The position numbers and the translations under genes are program-made. 64,000 bases of DNA from an uncultured Erythrobacter sp. (GTDB taxonomy: Bacteria; Pseudomonadota; Alphaproteobacteria; Sphingomonadales; Sphingomonadaceae). The stretch covers positions 353,201 through 417,200 of the forward strand of contig CANMMR010000003.1 in assembly GCA_947499095.1 (NCBI GenBank). Reading direction: 5' to 3'. Each line of letters starts with the position of its first letter. The first letter of the stretch is position 1. Below, piece after piece: positions 30,548 through 40,654 of this stretch. The notes below the pieces were generated by a model, which worked only from the letters and a program-made list of their open reading frames with translations, was not told the DNA's origin and did not search any database.

Positions 30548-31987
30548 ATGGACGACATCCCCCAGACCCTCGACCGGATCGAGAGCATTTACGACGCCGC
30601 CGTAGAGCGGCTGCGCGAAGACGTAATGGCCTTCGGCGCCACGCGCGAATTGCCCGCGCCCGAGCGCCGCAGCGACGGCAGCTATGCCTATCCCGAACTG
30701 CGCCTGCGCTTTCGCGGCGGCGACCAGCCCGAAGACCGCAATCGCGCCTTTGGGCGGCTGAATGCGCCGGGCCTCTACACCACCACCGTCACCCGCCCGC
30801 GCCTGTTCCGCGATTACCTGCGCGAGCAACTTGAACTGATCTCGTCGAATTACGAAGTCGAAGTCGAAGTCGGCTCCTCGACGCAAGAAATCCCGTTTCC
30901 CTATGTGCTCGACGGCGATGCCGGTTCGGTTCTCGCAGGCGTCGATCCCAATGCGATCGCGCGCTATTTCCCTTCCACAGAGCTTGCCGATATTGGTGAC
31001 GAACTGGCCGACGGCATCGTGCTCGACAGCGTGGACGATCCGATCCCGCTGTCCCTGTTCGACGGGCTGCGGACAGACTTCAGCCTTGCCCGCCTGGCCC
31101 ATTACACCGGCACCGATCCGGAGCACTTCCAGCGGTTCATCCTGTTCACGAACTATCACCGCTACGTCGATGAATTCGTTGATTGGGCAGGCTCGCAGCT
31201 TGGCAAGGGCGGCTACACGGCGCTCGCAGGGGCGGGCGGCCTGATGCTGACCGAGCAGACCGACGGTGCGCGTGGCCAGTTGTCCGACACGGCATGGCGT
31301 CGTCACCAGATGCCCGCCTATCACCTGATCGGCGAAAACCGCGGCGGGATCACGCTGGTGAACATCGGCGTCGGTCCGTCGAATGCGAAGACCATCTGCG
31401 ATCACCTCGCCGTCCTTCGGCCCGAGGCGTGGCTGATGATCGGCCATTGCGGCGGCCTGCGCCCGAGCCAGAAGATCGGCGATTACGTGCTCGCCCACGC
31501 CTACCTGCGCGACGATCACGTGCTCGACCCGGTCCTCCCACCCGAGATCCCCCTCCCCGCGATTGCCGAGGTCCAGCAGGCCCTCGCCGCCGCCGCCGAG
31601 GAAGTCTCCGGAGAGCACGGAGCCGACCTCAAAAAGCGCATGCGTACAGGCACCGTCGTCACCACCGACGACCGCAATTGGGAGCTGCGCTTTACCCAAT
31701 CGGCCAAGCGCATGTCGCTGAGCCGCGCGGTCGGCGTCGACATGGAAAGCGCGACCATCGCCGGACAGGGCTACCGCTTCCGCGTCCCCTACGGCACGTT
31801 GCTGTGCGTGTCGGACAAGCCGCTTCATGGCGAAATCAAGCTGCCGGGGCAGGCCAACCAGTTCTACGAGGAGGCGATCGCGGCCCATCTTCAGATCGGC
31901 GTCACCACCTGCCGCCTGCTGCGCCAGGAAGGCCCGCGCCTGCACAGCCGCAAGCTGCGCGCTTTCAACGAGCCGCCGTTCCGCTAA
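30548..31987 (+). CDS. amn: AMP nucleosidase
   Basis: Full-length ORF; nucleosidase core GENRGGITLVNIGVGPSNAKTICDHLAVLRPEAWLMIGHCGGLRPSQKIGDYVLAHAYLRDDHVLD. Confidence 0.9.
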   Translation: MDDIPQTLDRIESIYDAAVERLREDVMAFGATRELPAPERRSDGSYAYPELRLRFRGGDQPEDRNRAFGRLNAPGLYTTTVTRPRLFRDYLREQLELISSNYEVEVEVGSSTQEIPFPYVLDGDAGSVLAGVDPNAIARYFPSTELADIGDELADGIVLDSVDDPIPLSLFDGLRTDFSLARLAHYTGTDPEHFQRFILFTNYHRYVDEFVDWAGSQLGKGGYTALAGAGGLMLTEQTDGARGQLSDTAWRRHQMPAYHLIGENRGGITLVNIGVGPSNAKTICDHLAVLRPEAWLMIGHCGGLRPSQKIGDYVLAHAYLRDDHVLDPVLPPEIPLPAIAEVQQALAAAAEEVSGEHGADLKKRMRTGTVVTTDDRNWELRFTQSAKRMSLSRAVGVDMESATIAGQGYRFRVPYGTLLCVSDKPLHGEIKLPGQANQFYEEAIAAHLQIGVTTCRLLRQEGPRLHSRKLRAFNEPPFR

Positions 31988-32013
31988 GGTCGCTCCCGAT
32001 TGGGGAGAGACAC

Positions 32014-32784
32014 ATGACGGGCACACCGAACCGCTCGCGCTCGATTGCAGGCCGCATAGCCATCGTTACGGGCGCCGCCAGCGGCATGGGGGCGGCGACG
32101 GCGAAATTGTTCGCCGCCGAAGGCGCGAGAGTGGCGGTGACCGATCTTGACCTCTCGGCATGCGAAGCGGTGGCTGCGGAGTGCGGCGCAGATGCGCGCG
32201 CCTATGCGCTCGACGTGGCGGATAAGGACGCCGTCGCGAAGGTCGTTGCGACCATCGCCGCGGACTTCGGCGGGATCGACATTCTGGTGAACAATGCCGG
32301 CGTTTCGAGCTTCTGCCCGCTCGACGACGATGGCTACGAGGATGTCTGGCACCGCGCGCTCGCCGTGATGCTCACCGCGCACCAGCGCATGGTCCGCACC
32401 GCCCTGCCCCACCTGCGCCGTAGCGACGCCGCGCGCATCGTCAATATCGCCAGCACCGAGGGCTTGGGCGCAACGGCCGGCGATACGCCCTATGTCGCCG
32501 CCAAGACCGGCGTGACCGGCCTTACGCGCGGATTGGCTGTAGACTTGGGACCGGAGGGCATCACGGTGAACTGCATCTGCCCCGGCCCCATCCGCACCGC
32601 AATGACCGATACTGTGCCCGACGACCACAAGACGATCTTCGCCAAGCGCCGCACCGCTCTGAAGCGGTACGGCGATCCGGAAGAGGTGGCCCACGTGACG
32701 CTGTCGCTGGTGCTACCCGCGGCGAGCTATATCACCGGCGCAGTGATCCCGGTGGATGGCGGGTTGATGGCGCGGAATGCCTAG
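32014..32784 (+). CDS. SDR family oxidoreductase
   Basis: IAIVTGAASGMGAATAKLFAAEGARVAVTD...YVAAKTGVTGLTRGLAVDLGPEGITVNCICPGPIRTAM. Confidence 0.9.
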   Translation: MTGTPNRSRSIAGRIAIVTGAASGMGAATAKLFAAEGARVAVTDLDLSACEAVAAECGADARAYALDVADKDAVAKVVATIAADFGGIDILVNNAGVSSFCPLDDDGYEDVWHRALAVMLTAHQRMVRTALPHLRRSDAARIVNIASTEGLGATAGDTPYVAAKTGVTGLTRGLAVDLGPEGITVNCICPGPIRTAMTDTVPDDHKTIFAKRRTALKRYGDPEEVAHVTLSLVLPAASYITGAVIPVDGGLMARNA

Positions 32785-33275
32785 TCACTCCCACGTTCGG
32801 CGGCGAAGATGATACGATCCGCTTCGGAGATCATGTCGCTGTAGAGCACGATCGATCGCAGGAAGACCTTAGCCGGTATGCCTTCGCCGGTCACGATATC
32901 CCAGGTGACATAGGGATCGCCCTCATCGTCGAGGCTGACAGCGGCGAAGCGGAAATCTTTCGACAGCTGAATCGCCTCCTGCGCCGTCCACGCATCCTCG
33001 CGATCGAAGCCGACACTCAGCTGGACCGCGTCGCAATCGGCCTTCGTTTCTTCGTCGCACCCATGAAAGAAAACCCGCGCTGATCGACCGCCAAATTCTG
33101 CGGTAATCATGGGGTCGCCCGCGTTATCCTTGCCGAGCTCCGCCTCGTAACCCGCCATGTCCAATAGCTCGGTCAGTCCCTGTGGATCGGCAGCCGTAAC
33201 ATCCTGAGCCGAAGCAGCTGCCGGGATTGCGACCGCAAGAGCGACTGCGCCCGATATCGCCTTCGAAGATTTCAT
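32781..33275 (-). CDS. Secreted YbjN-domain-like protein
   Basis: Signal peptide [24 protein letters not shown]; YbjN-like body. Confidence 0.6.
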   Translation of the reverse strand: MKSSKAISGAVALAVAIPAAASAQDVTAADPQGLTELLDMAGYEAELGKDNAGDPMITAEFGGRSARVFFHGCDEETKADCDAVQLSVGFDREDAWTAQEAIQLSKDFRFAAVSLDDEGDPYVTWDIVTGEGIPAKVFLRSIVLYSDMISEADRIIFAAERGSD

Positions 33276-34180
33276 CACCCCTTCCCCTTGGTCTTCGTCT
33301 TCCCGTCTTTCGCGTTCTTCGCGATATAATCGATAATCATACCGGCGATGTCCTTGCCGGTCGCGTTCTCGATGCCCTCCAGTCCCGGCGAGCTGTTGAC
33401 CTCCATAATTACCGGCCCGTGATTGCTGCGCAGCATGTCCACGCCGCACACATTCAGGCCCATGTGCTTGGCTGCGCGTACGGCGGTGCTGCGTTCTTCG
33501 GGGGTGATCTTGATCAATTGCGCGCTGCCGCCGCGATGGAGGTTGCTGCGGAAATCGTCCGCCGCGCCGGTGCGTTTCATCGCGGCGACGACCTTGCCGC
33601 CGACCACCAGCGCGCGGATGTCGGTGCCGCCAGCTTCCTTGATGAATTCCTGCACCAAAATGTTGACGTTCGCGCCGCGGAACGCCTCGATCACGGACTT
33701 GGCCGAAGACATCGTTTCCGCCAACACCACGCCGATGCCCTGCGTCCCTTCCAAAAGCTTGATGACCACCGGCGGGCCCTTGACCGCCTTGATGATCTCC
33801 TCGGCCTGCTTGGGATCGTTGGCATAGGCGGTCAGCGGCAGGCCGATGCCGTATTTTGCGAGGATCTGCATGCTGCGCAGCTTGTCGCGGCTGCGGCCGA
33901 TGGCGACGCTCTCGTTCAGGGGCCAGCAGCCGCGCATTTCGAATTGCCGCAGGATCGACAGGCCGTAGTTGGTGATGGACGCGCCGATGCGCGGGATGAC
34001 CGCGTCGTAGCCCACGCAGGGCTCGCCATTGTAATAGACCTCGGGCCGGTGGCTCGCGATATGCACCGTGCAGCGCGTGGTGTTGAGAATGTCGAGTTCG
34101 TGCCCCCTCTCTTCCGCCGCCTCTTTCAGCCGCTTGTGCGAATAGAGGTTCGGATTGCGGGCGAGCATGGCGATTTTCAT
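33275..34180 (-). CDS. rimK: ATP-grasp RimK-type S6 glutamate ligase
   Basis: [37 protein letters not shown]...[16 protein letters not shown]...[14 protein letters not shown]. Confidence 0.93.
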   Translation of the reverse strand: MKIAMLARNPNLYSHKRLKEAAEERGHELDILNTTRCTVHIASHRPEVYYNGEPCVGYDAVIPRIGASITNYGLSILRQFEMRGCWPLNESVAIGRSRDKLRSMQILAKYGIGLPLTAYANDPKQAEEIIKAVKGPPVVIKLLEGTQGIGVVLAETMSSAKSVIEAFRGANVNILVQEFIKEAGGTDIRALVVGGKVVAAMKRTGAADDFRSNLHRGGSAQLIKITPEERSTAVRAAKHMGLNVCGVDMLRSNHGPVIMEVNSSPGLEGIENATGKDIAGMIIDYIAKNAKDGKTKTKGKG

Positions 34181-34641
34181 GGTTTGTGGCCTTTCTTGAC
34201 CTTCATTTCCGGCGTCTGGAGCCAGGAATAGCCACTGTCCACGACAAACCGGCGACGCAGCGATGAGCGGCCGATCAGCATAGGAAAGCGCATGTCCCGC
34301 CGGTCGGCGAGGCTGATTTCGGCACGGAATTCGACATCGCCGATCTTCAGCGGCGTCTTTATGACATAGCGATATTGCGTCTCGCCGTTGGAACTGGTGA
34401 TGCCGCGCACATCCACATGCACAGCTTCGCACACCTGGCGCACATGCTGCTGCTGGAAATCGACCGCAAAACGGATGAACTTCTCTCCGTCGCGCTCGAA
34501 TTCTTCCAGCACCTCGCCATGCAGCGAGGAGGTGCGCGCGCCGGTATCGATCTTGGCGGGAACGCCGTGCAGGCCGAGGTCGGGCAGATGCACGAGCTCG
34601 CGCCAGCCGACTGCGGGGAGGAGCTTACGCTTCGCCGTCAT
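34177..34641 (-). CDS. ATP-dependent zinc protease family (RimB-like)
   Basis: [38 protein letters not shown]...[20 protein letters not shown]. Confidence 0.85.
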   Translation of the reverse strand: MTAKRKLLPAVGWRELVHLPDLGLHGVPAKIDTGARTSSLHGEVLEEFERDGEKFIRFAVDFQQQHVRQVCEAVHVDVRGITSSNGETQYRYVIKTPLKIGDVEFRAEISLADRRDMRFPMLIGRSSLRRRFVVDSGYSWLQTPEMKVKKGHKP

Positions 34642-35648
34642 TCGATGATCGCAATCCCGTCGCCGCCGCCGGTCCCCGGCAGACGACGGAGGACTTCGCC
34701 GCTGGCAAAATCGACTTCGGCGATAGTCTCGTCGCGTGTCTCGGCGACATAGATGCGCTCGCCGTCGGGCGACCACAGGATCGTCACCTGCATGCGCTCC
34801 TGCGCGCCGTCCGGCCCTGCCACCGGGATCGAGCGCACGGCCTCGCCGGTCGCAGTGTCGATCACCGTGAGGCCGCCGTCGGCGAGATCGCTCGTCACGG
34901 CAAAGTCGCCCTGCGGCCGTACGGCGATGCGCAGCGGGAATGCCCCGGTCGCAATCTCCTGCCGCACCTCAAGCGTCATCGGGTCGAGCGCGAAGGCCTT
35001 GTCCGACCCGCGCGCGCTGACCCACAGCGTTTCGCCATCGGGCGAGAGCGCAATGCCCTCCGGTTCCTCCCCGCCCTCGACCGAGCGCGGGGCGCGCCGG
35101 GTCTTCAGATCGACCAGTGTCACGGTCTTGCTGCCGAGATCGGTGGTCCAGGCGTGATTGCCGCTCGGCGCGACGGCGATCATGTGGCTGCCCTGTTTGT
35201 CGGTCGCATATTCGAACGTCTCGGCTGCGCCCAGAGGCTCGCGAATCCAGAAAACCGACTGGCGTCCCTCGGCCGTGGCGTAAAGGTCGCCATTGGCGTG
35301 CCATACAATCCCGTGGGGCCGCGCATTCTCGCCAAGATCGATACACCGCGTGCGCACCAGATCGTCGTTGCGGAAGATGTCGACCGTCTTCCCGCCATAG
35401 CAGGCAAGCGCAACGTATCGGTCATCGGGCGAAGTCGCGAGCTCGTGCGGATTGGCGCAGCTCTTCACGAGCAGAGTCTGCTCGCCGCTCGCCAGATCGA
35501 CCTTTGCCAAGGTGTTGCCGAACTTGCCCGCGACGAACAGAGCGCCATCCCCGACCGGATCAACGAGAAAACCAGGGTTCGGCTCCCGCGCCTGCGGTGC
35601 ACAAGCGGCCAGCGCCAGCACACCGCCGAGCGCGATTGCCGATTTCAT
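34638..35648 (-). CDS. Beta-propeller (YncE-like) lipoprotein
   Basis: Lipobox LALAACAP; repeated SPDGxxLWV/VSPDD blades. Confidence 0.75.
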   Translation of the reverse strand: MKSAIALGGVLALAACAPQAREPNPGFLVDPVGDGALFVAGKFGNTLAKVDLASGEQTLLVKSCANPHELATSPDDRYVALACYGGKTVDIFRNDDLVRTRCIDLGENARPHGIVWHANGDLYATAEGRQSVFWIREPLGAAETFEYATDKQGSHMIAVAPSGNHAWTTDLGSKTVTLVDLKTRRAPRSVEGGEEPEGIALSPDGETLWVSARGSDKAFALDPMTLEVRQEIATGAFPLRIAVRPQGDFAVTSDLADGGLTVIDTATGEAVRSIPVAGPDGAQERMQVTILWSPDGERIYVAETRDETIAEVDFASGEVLRRLPGTGGGDGIAIIE

Positions 35649-35650
35649 CC

Positions 35651-37498
35651 TTACCACCCCTGAGGCTTCCCTTCGTTCTGCTCTTCCAGCCACGCCATCA
35701 GCGGGGCGAAATATTCGACCATCGCCATGCCGCTCATCTGCCGCTCGCCGGTGAAGGCCTCGAGCGCGTCGGGCCACGGCTTGCTAGCGCCCATTTCAAG
35801 CATGGCGTTGAGGTTCTTGCCGACTTCCTCATTGCCGTAGAACGAACAGCGATGGAGCGGCCCTTCCCAGCCCGCTTGGTCGCAGGCGGCCTTGAAGAAC
35901 TGGAACTGCAGGATGCGCGCGAGAAAATAGCGGGTGTACGGGACATTGCCCGGAATGTGATACTTCGCGCCCGCATCGAACTTGGTCTCGTCACGCACGA
36001 CCGGCGGGACGATGCCTTGATATTCCAGCCGCAGGTCGTTCCAGCCCTTGTTTAGCTGGTCGGCCGGGATGGTGCCGTCGAACAGCTGCCAGCGATAGCG
36101 ATCGACCATCAGGCCGAAGGGCAGGAAGGCGACCTTGTCCATCGCCTCACGCAGGAGCAGGCCGATGTCCTTGTCGGCGCTCGGCACCTGGCTGCGGTCG
36201 AGCATGTCGATCTGCACGAGATATTCGGGCGTGATCGACAGCGCGATCATGTCGCCGATAGCCTCGTGGAAGCCGTCGTTGGCGCCGTTAAGGTGCAGAT
36301 AGTCCTGCTGGTTGTAGGCGCGCTGGTAATAGTTGTGGCCGAGCTCGTGGTGAACGACCTTGAAGTCGTCCGCATTGCGCTTGATGCACATCTTGATGCG
36401 AAGGTCATCGACATTGTCGACGTCCCAGGCGCTGGCGTGGCAGACCACCTCGCGGTCCTGCGGCTTCACGAACTGGCTACGCTCCCAGAAGGTCTCGGGC
36501 AGCGGATCGAAGCCGAGCGAGGAGAAGAACGCCTCGCCCACGCGAACCATGCCGACTTCGTCATACTGCTTTTCGGCAATCAGTTCGGTGAGATCATAGC
36601 CGATGTCGCCCGCACCCTCGGGCGCGACCAGCGGGTAGATATTGCCCCACTCCTGCGCCCACATATTGCCGAGCAAATCGGCACGGATCGGGCCGATCGC
36701 CGGCTGCACCTCGGCCCCGTATTCCTCGTTCAGCTTGCTGCGGACGTAAGTGTGCAAGGCCATGTAGAGCGGCTTCACTTCCTGCCACATCCGCTCGGTC
36801 TCGGCGGCGAACTGGTCGGGGTCCATGTCGTAATTGGAGCGCCACATGGCACCGAGATCGGCAAAGCCCAGCTCGCTCGCGCCTTCGCCCGCAATGGCGA
36901 TCATGCGCTGGTAATCCTCGCGCATCGGCGCGCCGACATTGTCGTGCCAGCTGGTCCACATCTCGGCCTTTTCGACAGGCGTACGTTCGAGATTGCCCAT
37001 CTCCGCCTCGATATCCGAGCCGTTGATTTCCTCGCCGTTCAGCGTGCCCTTGCCCTTGCCGTACTGGCTGTTGAGGCTGGTCGCGATTTCGTTGAGCTCG
37101 GTCGCCGCGCCGTCGCGCACCGGCGCGGGCATGACGATGCCGTTGCGCAGGATGTCGAGCTTGCGGGCGACTTCGGGGTCGAGCCCGGCGACGCGCGCAT
37201 ATTCGGCGGCCTTGTTGGCATAGGCGACGGACTTCTCGGTCGCTTCTGCGCCGTAGGTTGCGGCCAAAGCATCGGTGTCGGGGGTGATGTAGGTCGAATT
37301 GATCCAGGAGACCCGCCCGTATTCGACGCTAAAGTCGAACATGTCTTCCTCTACCATCGCCACCCAGTCGGCGGCGCCTTGCGGCGTCATCGGAAATTCT
37401 GCCACCGCTTCCATTTCATCGGAGACATGGTCGTCGGCATAGGCGGGAGCGGCGCTGGCGATGGCCAGGGCGGCGAGCGAAGTGCGGAAGAGTTTCAT
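35651..37498 (-). CDS. M2 family metallopeptidase (peptidyl-dipeptidase A / ACE-like)
   Basis: Signal peptide; VVHHELGHNYYQRAYNQQ zinc site, DGFHEAIGD. Confidence 0.9.
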   Translation of the reverse strand: MKLFRTSLAALAIASAAPAYADDHVSDEMEAVAEFPMTPQGAADWVAMVEEDMFDFSVEYGRVSWINSTYITPDTDALAATYGAEATEKSVAYANKAAEYARVAGLDPEVARKLDILRNGIVMPAPVRDGAATELNEIATSLNSQYGKGKGTLNGEEINGSDIEAEMGNLERTPVEKAEMWTSWHDNVGAPMREDYQRMIAIAGEGASELGFADLGAMWRSNYDMDPDQFAAETERMWQEVKPLYMALHTYVRSKLNEEYGAEVQPAIGPIRADLLGNMWAQEWGNIYPLVAPEGAGDIGYDLTELIAEKQYDEVGMVRVGEAFFSSLGFDPLPETFWERSQFVKPQDREVVCHASAWDVDNVDDLRIKMCIKRNADDFKVVHHELGHNYYQRAYNQQDYLHLNGANDGFHEAIGDMIALSITPEYLVQIDMLDRSQVPSADKDIGLLLREAMDKVAFLPFGLMVDRYRWQLFDGTIPADQLNKGWNDLRLEYQGIVPPVVRDETKFDAGAKYHIPGNVPYTRYFLARILQFQFFKAACDQAGWEGPLHRCSFYGNEEVGKNLNAMLEMGASKPWPDALEAFTGERQMSGMAMVEYFAPLMAWLEEQNEGKPQGW

Positions 37499-37567
37499 TG
37501 GCGTTCTCTCAGACAATATTGCGACTGGTTTCATTGGCTACCGGATTGCACCTGTGCCGGCGCTTAA

Positions 37568-38323
37568 TCAAGCGGGATCGCCGAGCCATTCGGCAATCGC
37601 GAGGCCGAGGTCCGGCTTGGTGACGCTGCTCATGTGCGTGCCGGGCACTTCCACGAAATCCGCATCGGGCAGGAGGTTGGCGAGTTCCTCGGCCGAGCCA
37701 TTGTCGCGGTCCTCGTCGCCGCAGACGACCAGCGCGGGCATGGTCACCCGGTCGAGCAAGGCGAGGTCGAGATCGGGCATGGTGTCGAGGAGCAGCCGCG
37801 CCGCGGTGCGGTCGACACCTTGCGATTTCAGGAACTGCATCGAGAAATAGGCCGGATCGCCCTTCGGGATGGCATCGAATTCATCGATCACGCGGCGGAA
37901 AATGGTCGCGCGCTTGTCCCACTCGCCGAGGCCTGCCTTGCCCATTCCGCCGACCACGATCCGCTGCGGCTCGAGCACGCCATGCGCCACCGCGTGCAAG
38001 GTCGTGCGCGCGCCGAGGGAGAACCCGCCGAGGTCGTAGTCCGTGAGCCCGAGATGCTCGACCAGCGCGGCGACATCGCGCACCAGCACATTCTGCGGAT
38101 ATTTCTCCGAATCGTGCGGCGCAGCGCTTTCGCCATGCACGCGAAAGTCGAGCATGAGCACTTCATAGCCCCTCGCCGCGATGGCAAGATGATGGCCCCA
38201 CTTGATCCAATTCATCTCCGCGCTGGAGAAGAGGCCGTGAAGCAGCACGAAGGGCCGCCCTTCGCCATGGCGATGAAGCGCGAGTTCGGTGCCGTCGAAG
38301 CTGGTGAAGGTTTTGGTTCTCAT
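37568..38323 (-). CDS. Alpha/beta hydrolase
   Basis: PFVLLHGLFSSAEMNW, GGFSLGARTTL. Confidence 0.8.
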   Translation of the reverse strand: MRTKTFTSFDGTELALHRHGEGRPFVLLHGLFSSAEMNWIKWGHHLAIAARGYEVLMLDFRVHGESAAPHDSEKYPQNVLVRDVAALVEHLGLTDYDLGGFSLGARTTLHAVAHGVLEPQRIVVGGMGKAGLGEWDKRATIFRRVIDEFDAIPKGDPAYFSMQFLKSQGVDRTAARLLLDTMPDLDLALLDRVTMPALVVCGDEDRDNGSAEELANLLPDADFVEVPGTHMSSVTKPDLGLAIAEWLGDPA

Positions 38324-38970
38324 CGCTTCGCCAATCCCTTCTGCTCCATGCGCCATCGCACCATCTCGATCCGGTCCTGCCCGAAGAAGGGTTCGCCATC
38401 GAACACCAGCGTCGGCACACCCCAATGGCCGGCGGCCTCCAATGCGTTCTGATTGGCGGCGATCTCGTCGTCGAGCGCCTGCGCATCGCTCTCGATCTCC
38501 GCCTCGATTTCCTCCGGATCGAGTCCCGCAGCTTCCAATGCGTCTGCGAGATGCTCTCCCTCATGCCAGTTTTCCTGGCCACCCCAAATCATGCGCCCTG
38601 CCTCGGCAGCGAAGACCAGACCTGCGCCGCGCCGGGCGGCAGCCTGACCCATGCGCGTGACGCGGCGGATGTAAGGCTGATCGTCGGCGATCTTGCGGGT
38701 CGCAGTATCCTGCACGATCGGATCGGGTCGGGGCGCGCCGAAGGGGATGTCATGGAACTGGGCCACCCGCAGCATGTCGCGCATGGTGTAGCCGAGCCAG
38801 TTGGGGTGGTTGCGCTCGAAGAAATCGGGCTCGCGGATGGCCAGCGGCCACACCGGGCGCAGCGCGATGTCGAGGTCGTAATCCTCCGTCATCGCGCGAT
38901 AGCGACCGATGGACAGATAGCTGTAGGGCGAGCGGAAGCTGAAATAGAGCTCTGCGGTGAGGGTCATCAC
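38320..38970 (-). CDS. 2-hydroxychromene-2-carboxylate isomerase/DsbA-like protein
   Basis: LYFSFRSPYSYLSIGRY...WGVPTLVFDGEPFFGQDRIEM. Confidence 0.8.
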   Translation of the reverse strand: MMTLTAELYFSFRSPYSYLSIGRYRAMTEDYDLDIALRPVWPLAIREPDFFERNHPNWLGYTMRDMLRVAQFHDIPFGAPRPDPIVQDTATRKIADDQPYIRRVTRMGQAAARRGAGLVFAAEAGRMIWGGQENWHEGEHLADALEAAGLDPEEIEAEIESDAQALDDEIAANQNALEAAGHWGVPTLVFDGEPFFGQDRIEMVRWRMEQKGLAKR

Positions 38971-38992
38971 GCCCTTATACGCAGCTGGCGCG

Positions 38993-39547
38993 TCAGCGGA
39001 AGAAGCAGCTCACCCCGGCCTGCAGGGCGTCGATGTTCCCAGCCTCATCGGCAAAGCCGGTGATCGTTCCGTAATCTGCGGTCGTGTACTGGAACTCGCC
39101 TTCGAGCGTGGTGTCGAGCTCCTGCACTTGCCGTTCGCCTTTCAGCGCATCGAGCGTCGAGACGCCGGGCCGCACGCCGTCGGAGGTTGCCACAGCCTCA
39201 CCCTCGCGCAGGAACCAGCCGGCGAACTTGCCTTCGAGGAAGGCGAGTTGCAGCGGGCCGTACTGGCTGAAGTCCATGGGCCCCGCGCCGCACTCCTCGT
39301 TGGAGCTCTCTTCGCCCTCCGAGCCGAAGGCCTGCGCGGCCATGGCATCGACTTCCTCGCGCGCCGCGCCGAAGCGAAGCGGTTCGCCGCCGTTTGCTCC
39401 GACACCATCCGCAGAAACTACGAGCTTCGCGTCACCCACGCGTTCGTCAGCCGAAGCAACGTCAGCCACCGGCTCGTCGGAACCCTCGGGGTCGCCGCAG
39501 GCTGCGAGTGCGAACGGCAAAGCAATCAGGAGGGCTCTTTTCATCAT
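38993..39547 (-). CDS. Hypothetical lipoprotein
   Basis: MMKRALLIALPFALAACGDPEG lipobox. Confidence 0.6.
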   Translation of the reverse strand: MMKRALLIALPFALAACGDPEGSDEPVADVASADERVGDAKLVVSADGVGANGGEPLRFGAAREEVDAMAAQAFGSEGEESSNEECGAGPMDFSQYGPLQLAFLEGKFAGWFLREGEAVATSDGVRPGVSTLDALKGERQVQELDTTLEGEFQYTTADYGTITGFADEAGNIDALQAGVSCFFR

Positions 39548-40569
39548 CCCTTCTTGAGGCACTCGCGCCCGAGCAGTTCCGCGATCTGCACCGCGTTCAG
39601 CGCCGCGCCCTTGCGCAAATTGTCGGACACGCACCACAGGTTCAGGCCGTTCTCCACGGTCGGGTCCTCGCGCACGCGGCTGATGTAGGTGGCGCTGTCG
39701 CCCGCCGCCTCGACAGGGGTGATGTATCCCTCGTCCTCGCGCTTGTCGACGAGCATGCAGCCCGGTGCTTCACGCAGGATATCCTGAGCCTGCTCGGCCG
39801 AGATCTCCTTCTCGAATTCGATGCTGACGGCTTCCGAATGGCCGACGAACACCGGTACGCGCACGCAGGTGGCGGTCAGCTTGATCTTGGGATCGAGGAT
39901 CTTCTTGGTCTCGACGACCATCTTCCACTCTTCCTTGGTCGAGCCATCGTCGAGGAAGACGTCGATATGCGGGATCACGTTGAAGGCGATCTGCTTGGTG
40001 AACTTCACGGGCTCCACCGGATCGCCGACGAAGATGTTGCGGCTTTGCTCGAACAGCTCGTCCATGCCAGCCTTGCCTGCACCGGAAACCGACTGGTAGG
40101 TGCTGACGACCACGCGCTTGATCGTGGCGGCATCGTGCAGCGGCTTGAGCGCCACCACCAGCTGCGCGGTCGAGCAGTTGGGATTGGCGATGATGTTGCG
40201 CTTCGAAAAATCGTGGATGGCGTCGGGGTTCACCTCGGGCACGATCAGCGGCACGTCGGGGTCCATGCGGTAGAGCGAACTGTTGTCGATCACCACGCAG
40301 CCGGCAGCCGCCGCCTTGGGCGCATATTCCTTTGCCGGACCGCTACCCGCGGCGAACAGGGCGATGTCCCAGCCCGACCAGTCGAAATGCTCGATATTCT
40401 TGCACTTGAGCATCTTGCCGGTGTCGCCGAATTCGACCTCCGAACCCTGCGAGCGGCTGGAGGCGACGGCGGCGATCTCGTCGATCGGGAATTCGCGCTC
40501 GGCAAGAACCTGCATGACTTCGCGCCCGACATTCCCGGTCGCGCCGACGACGACGATACGATAACCCAA
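39544..40569 (-). CDS. asd: Aspartate-semialdehyde dehydrogenase
   Basis: MGYRIVVVGATGNVGREVMQVL...NPNCSTAQLVVAL. Confidence 0.96.
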   Translation of the reverse strand: MGYRIVVVGATGNVGREVMQVLAEREFPIDEIAAVASSRSQGSEVEFGDTGKMLKCKNIEHFDWSGWDIALFAAGSGPAKEYAPKAAAAGCVVIDNSSLYRMDPDVPLIVPEVNPDAIHDFSKRNIIANPNCSTAQLVVALKPLHDAATIKRVVVSTYQSVSGAGKAGMDELFEQSRNIFVGDPVEPVKFTKQIAFNVIPHIDVFLDDGSTKEEWKMVVETKKILDPKIKLTATCVRVPVFVGHSEAVSIEFEKEISAEQAQDILREAPGCMLVDKREDEGYITPVEAAGDSATYISRVREDPTVENGLNLWCVSDNLRKGAALNAVQIAELLGRECLKKG

Positions 40570-40654
40570 ATCACTTCTCCAGAAACTGTTCGCCGCCGAG
40601 ATAGCGACTGCTGGCGCGCCCGCAACCGCACATTCGATTGCGCAGGGTAAAGCG

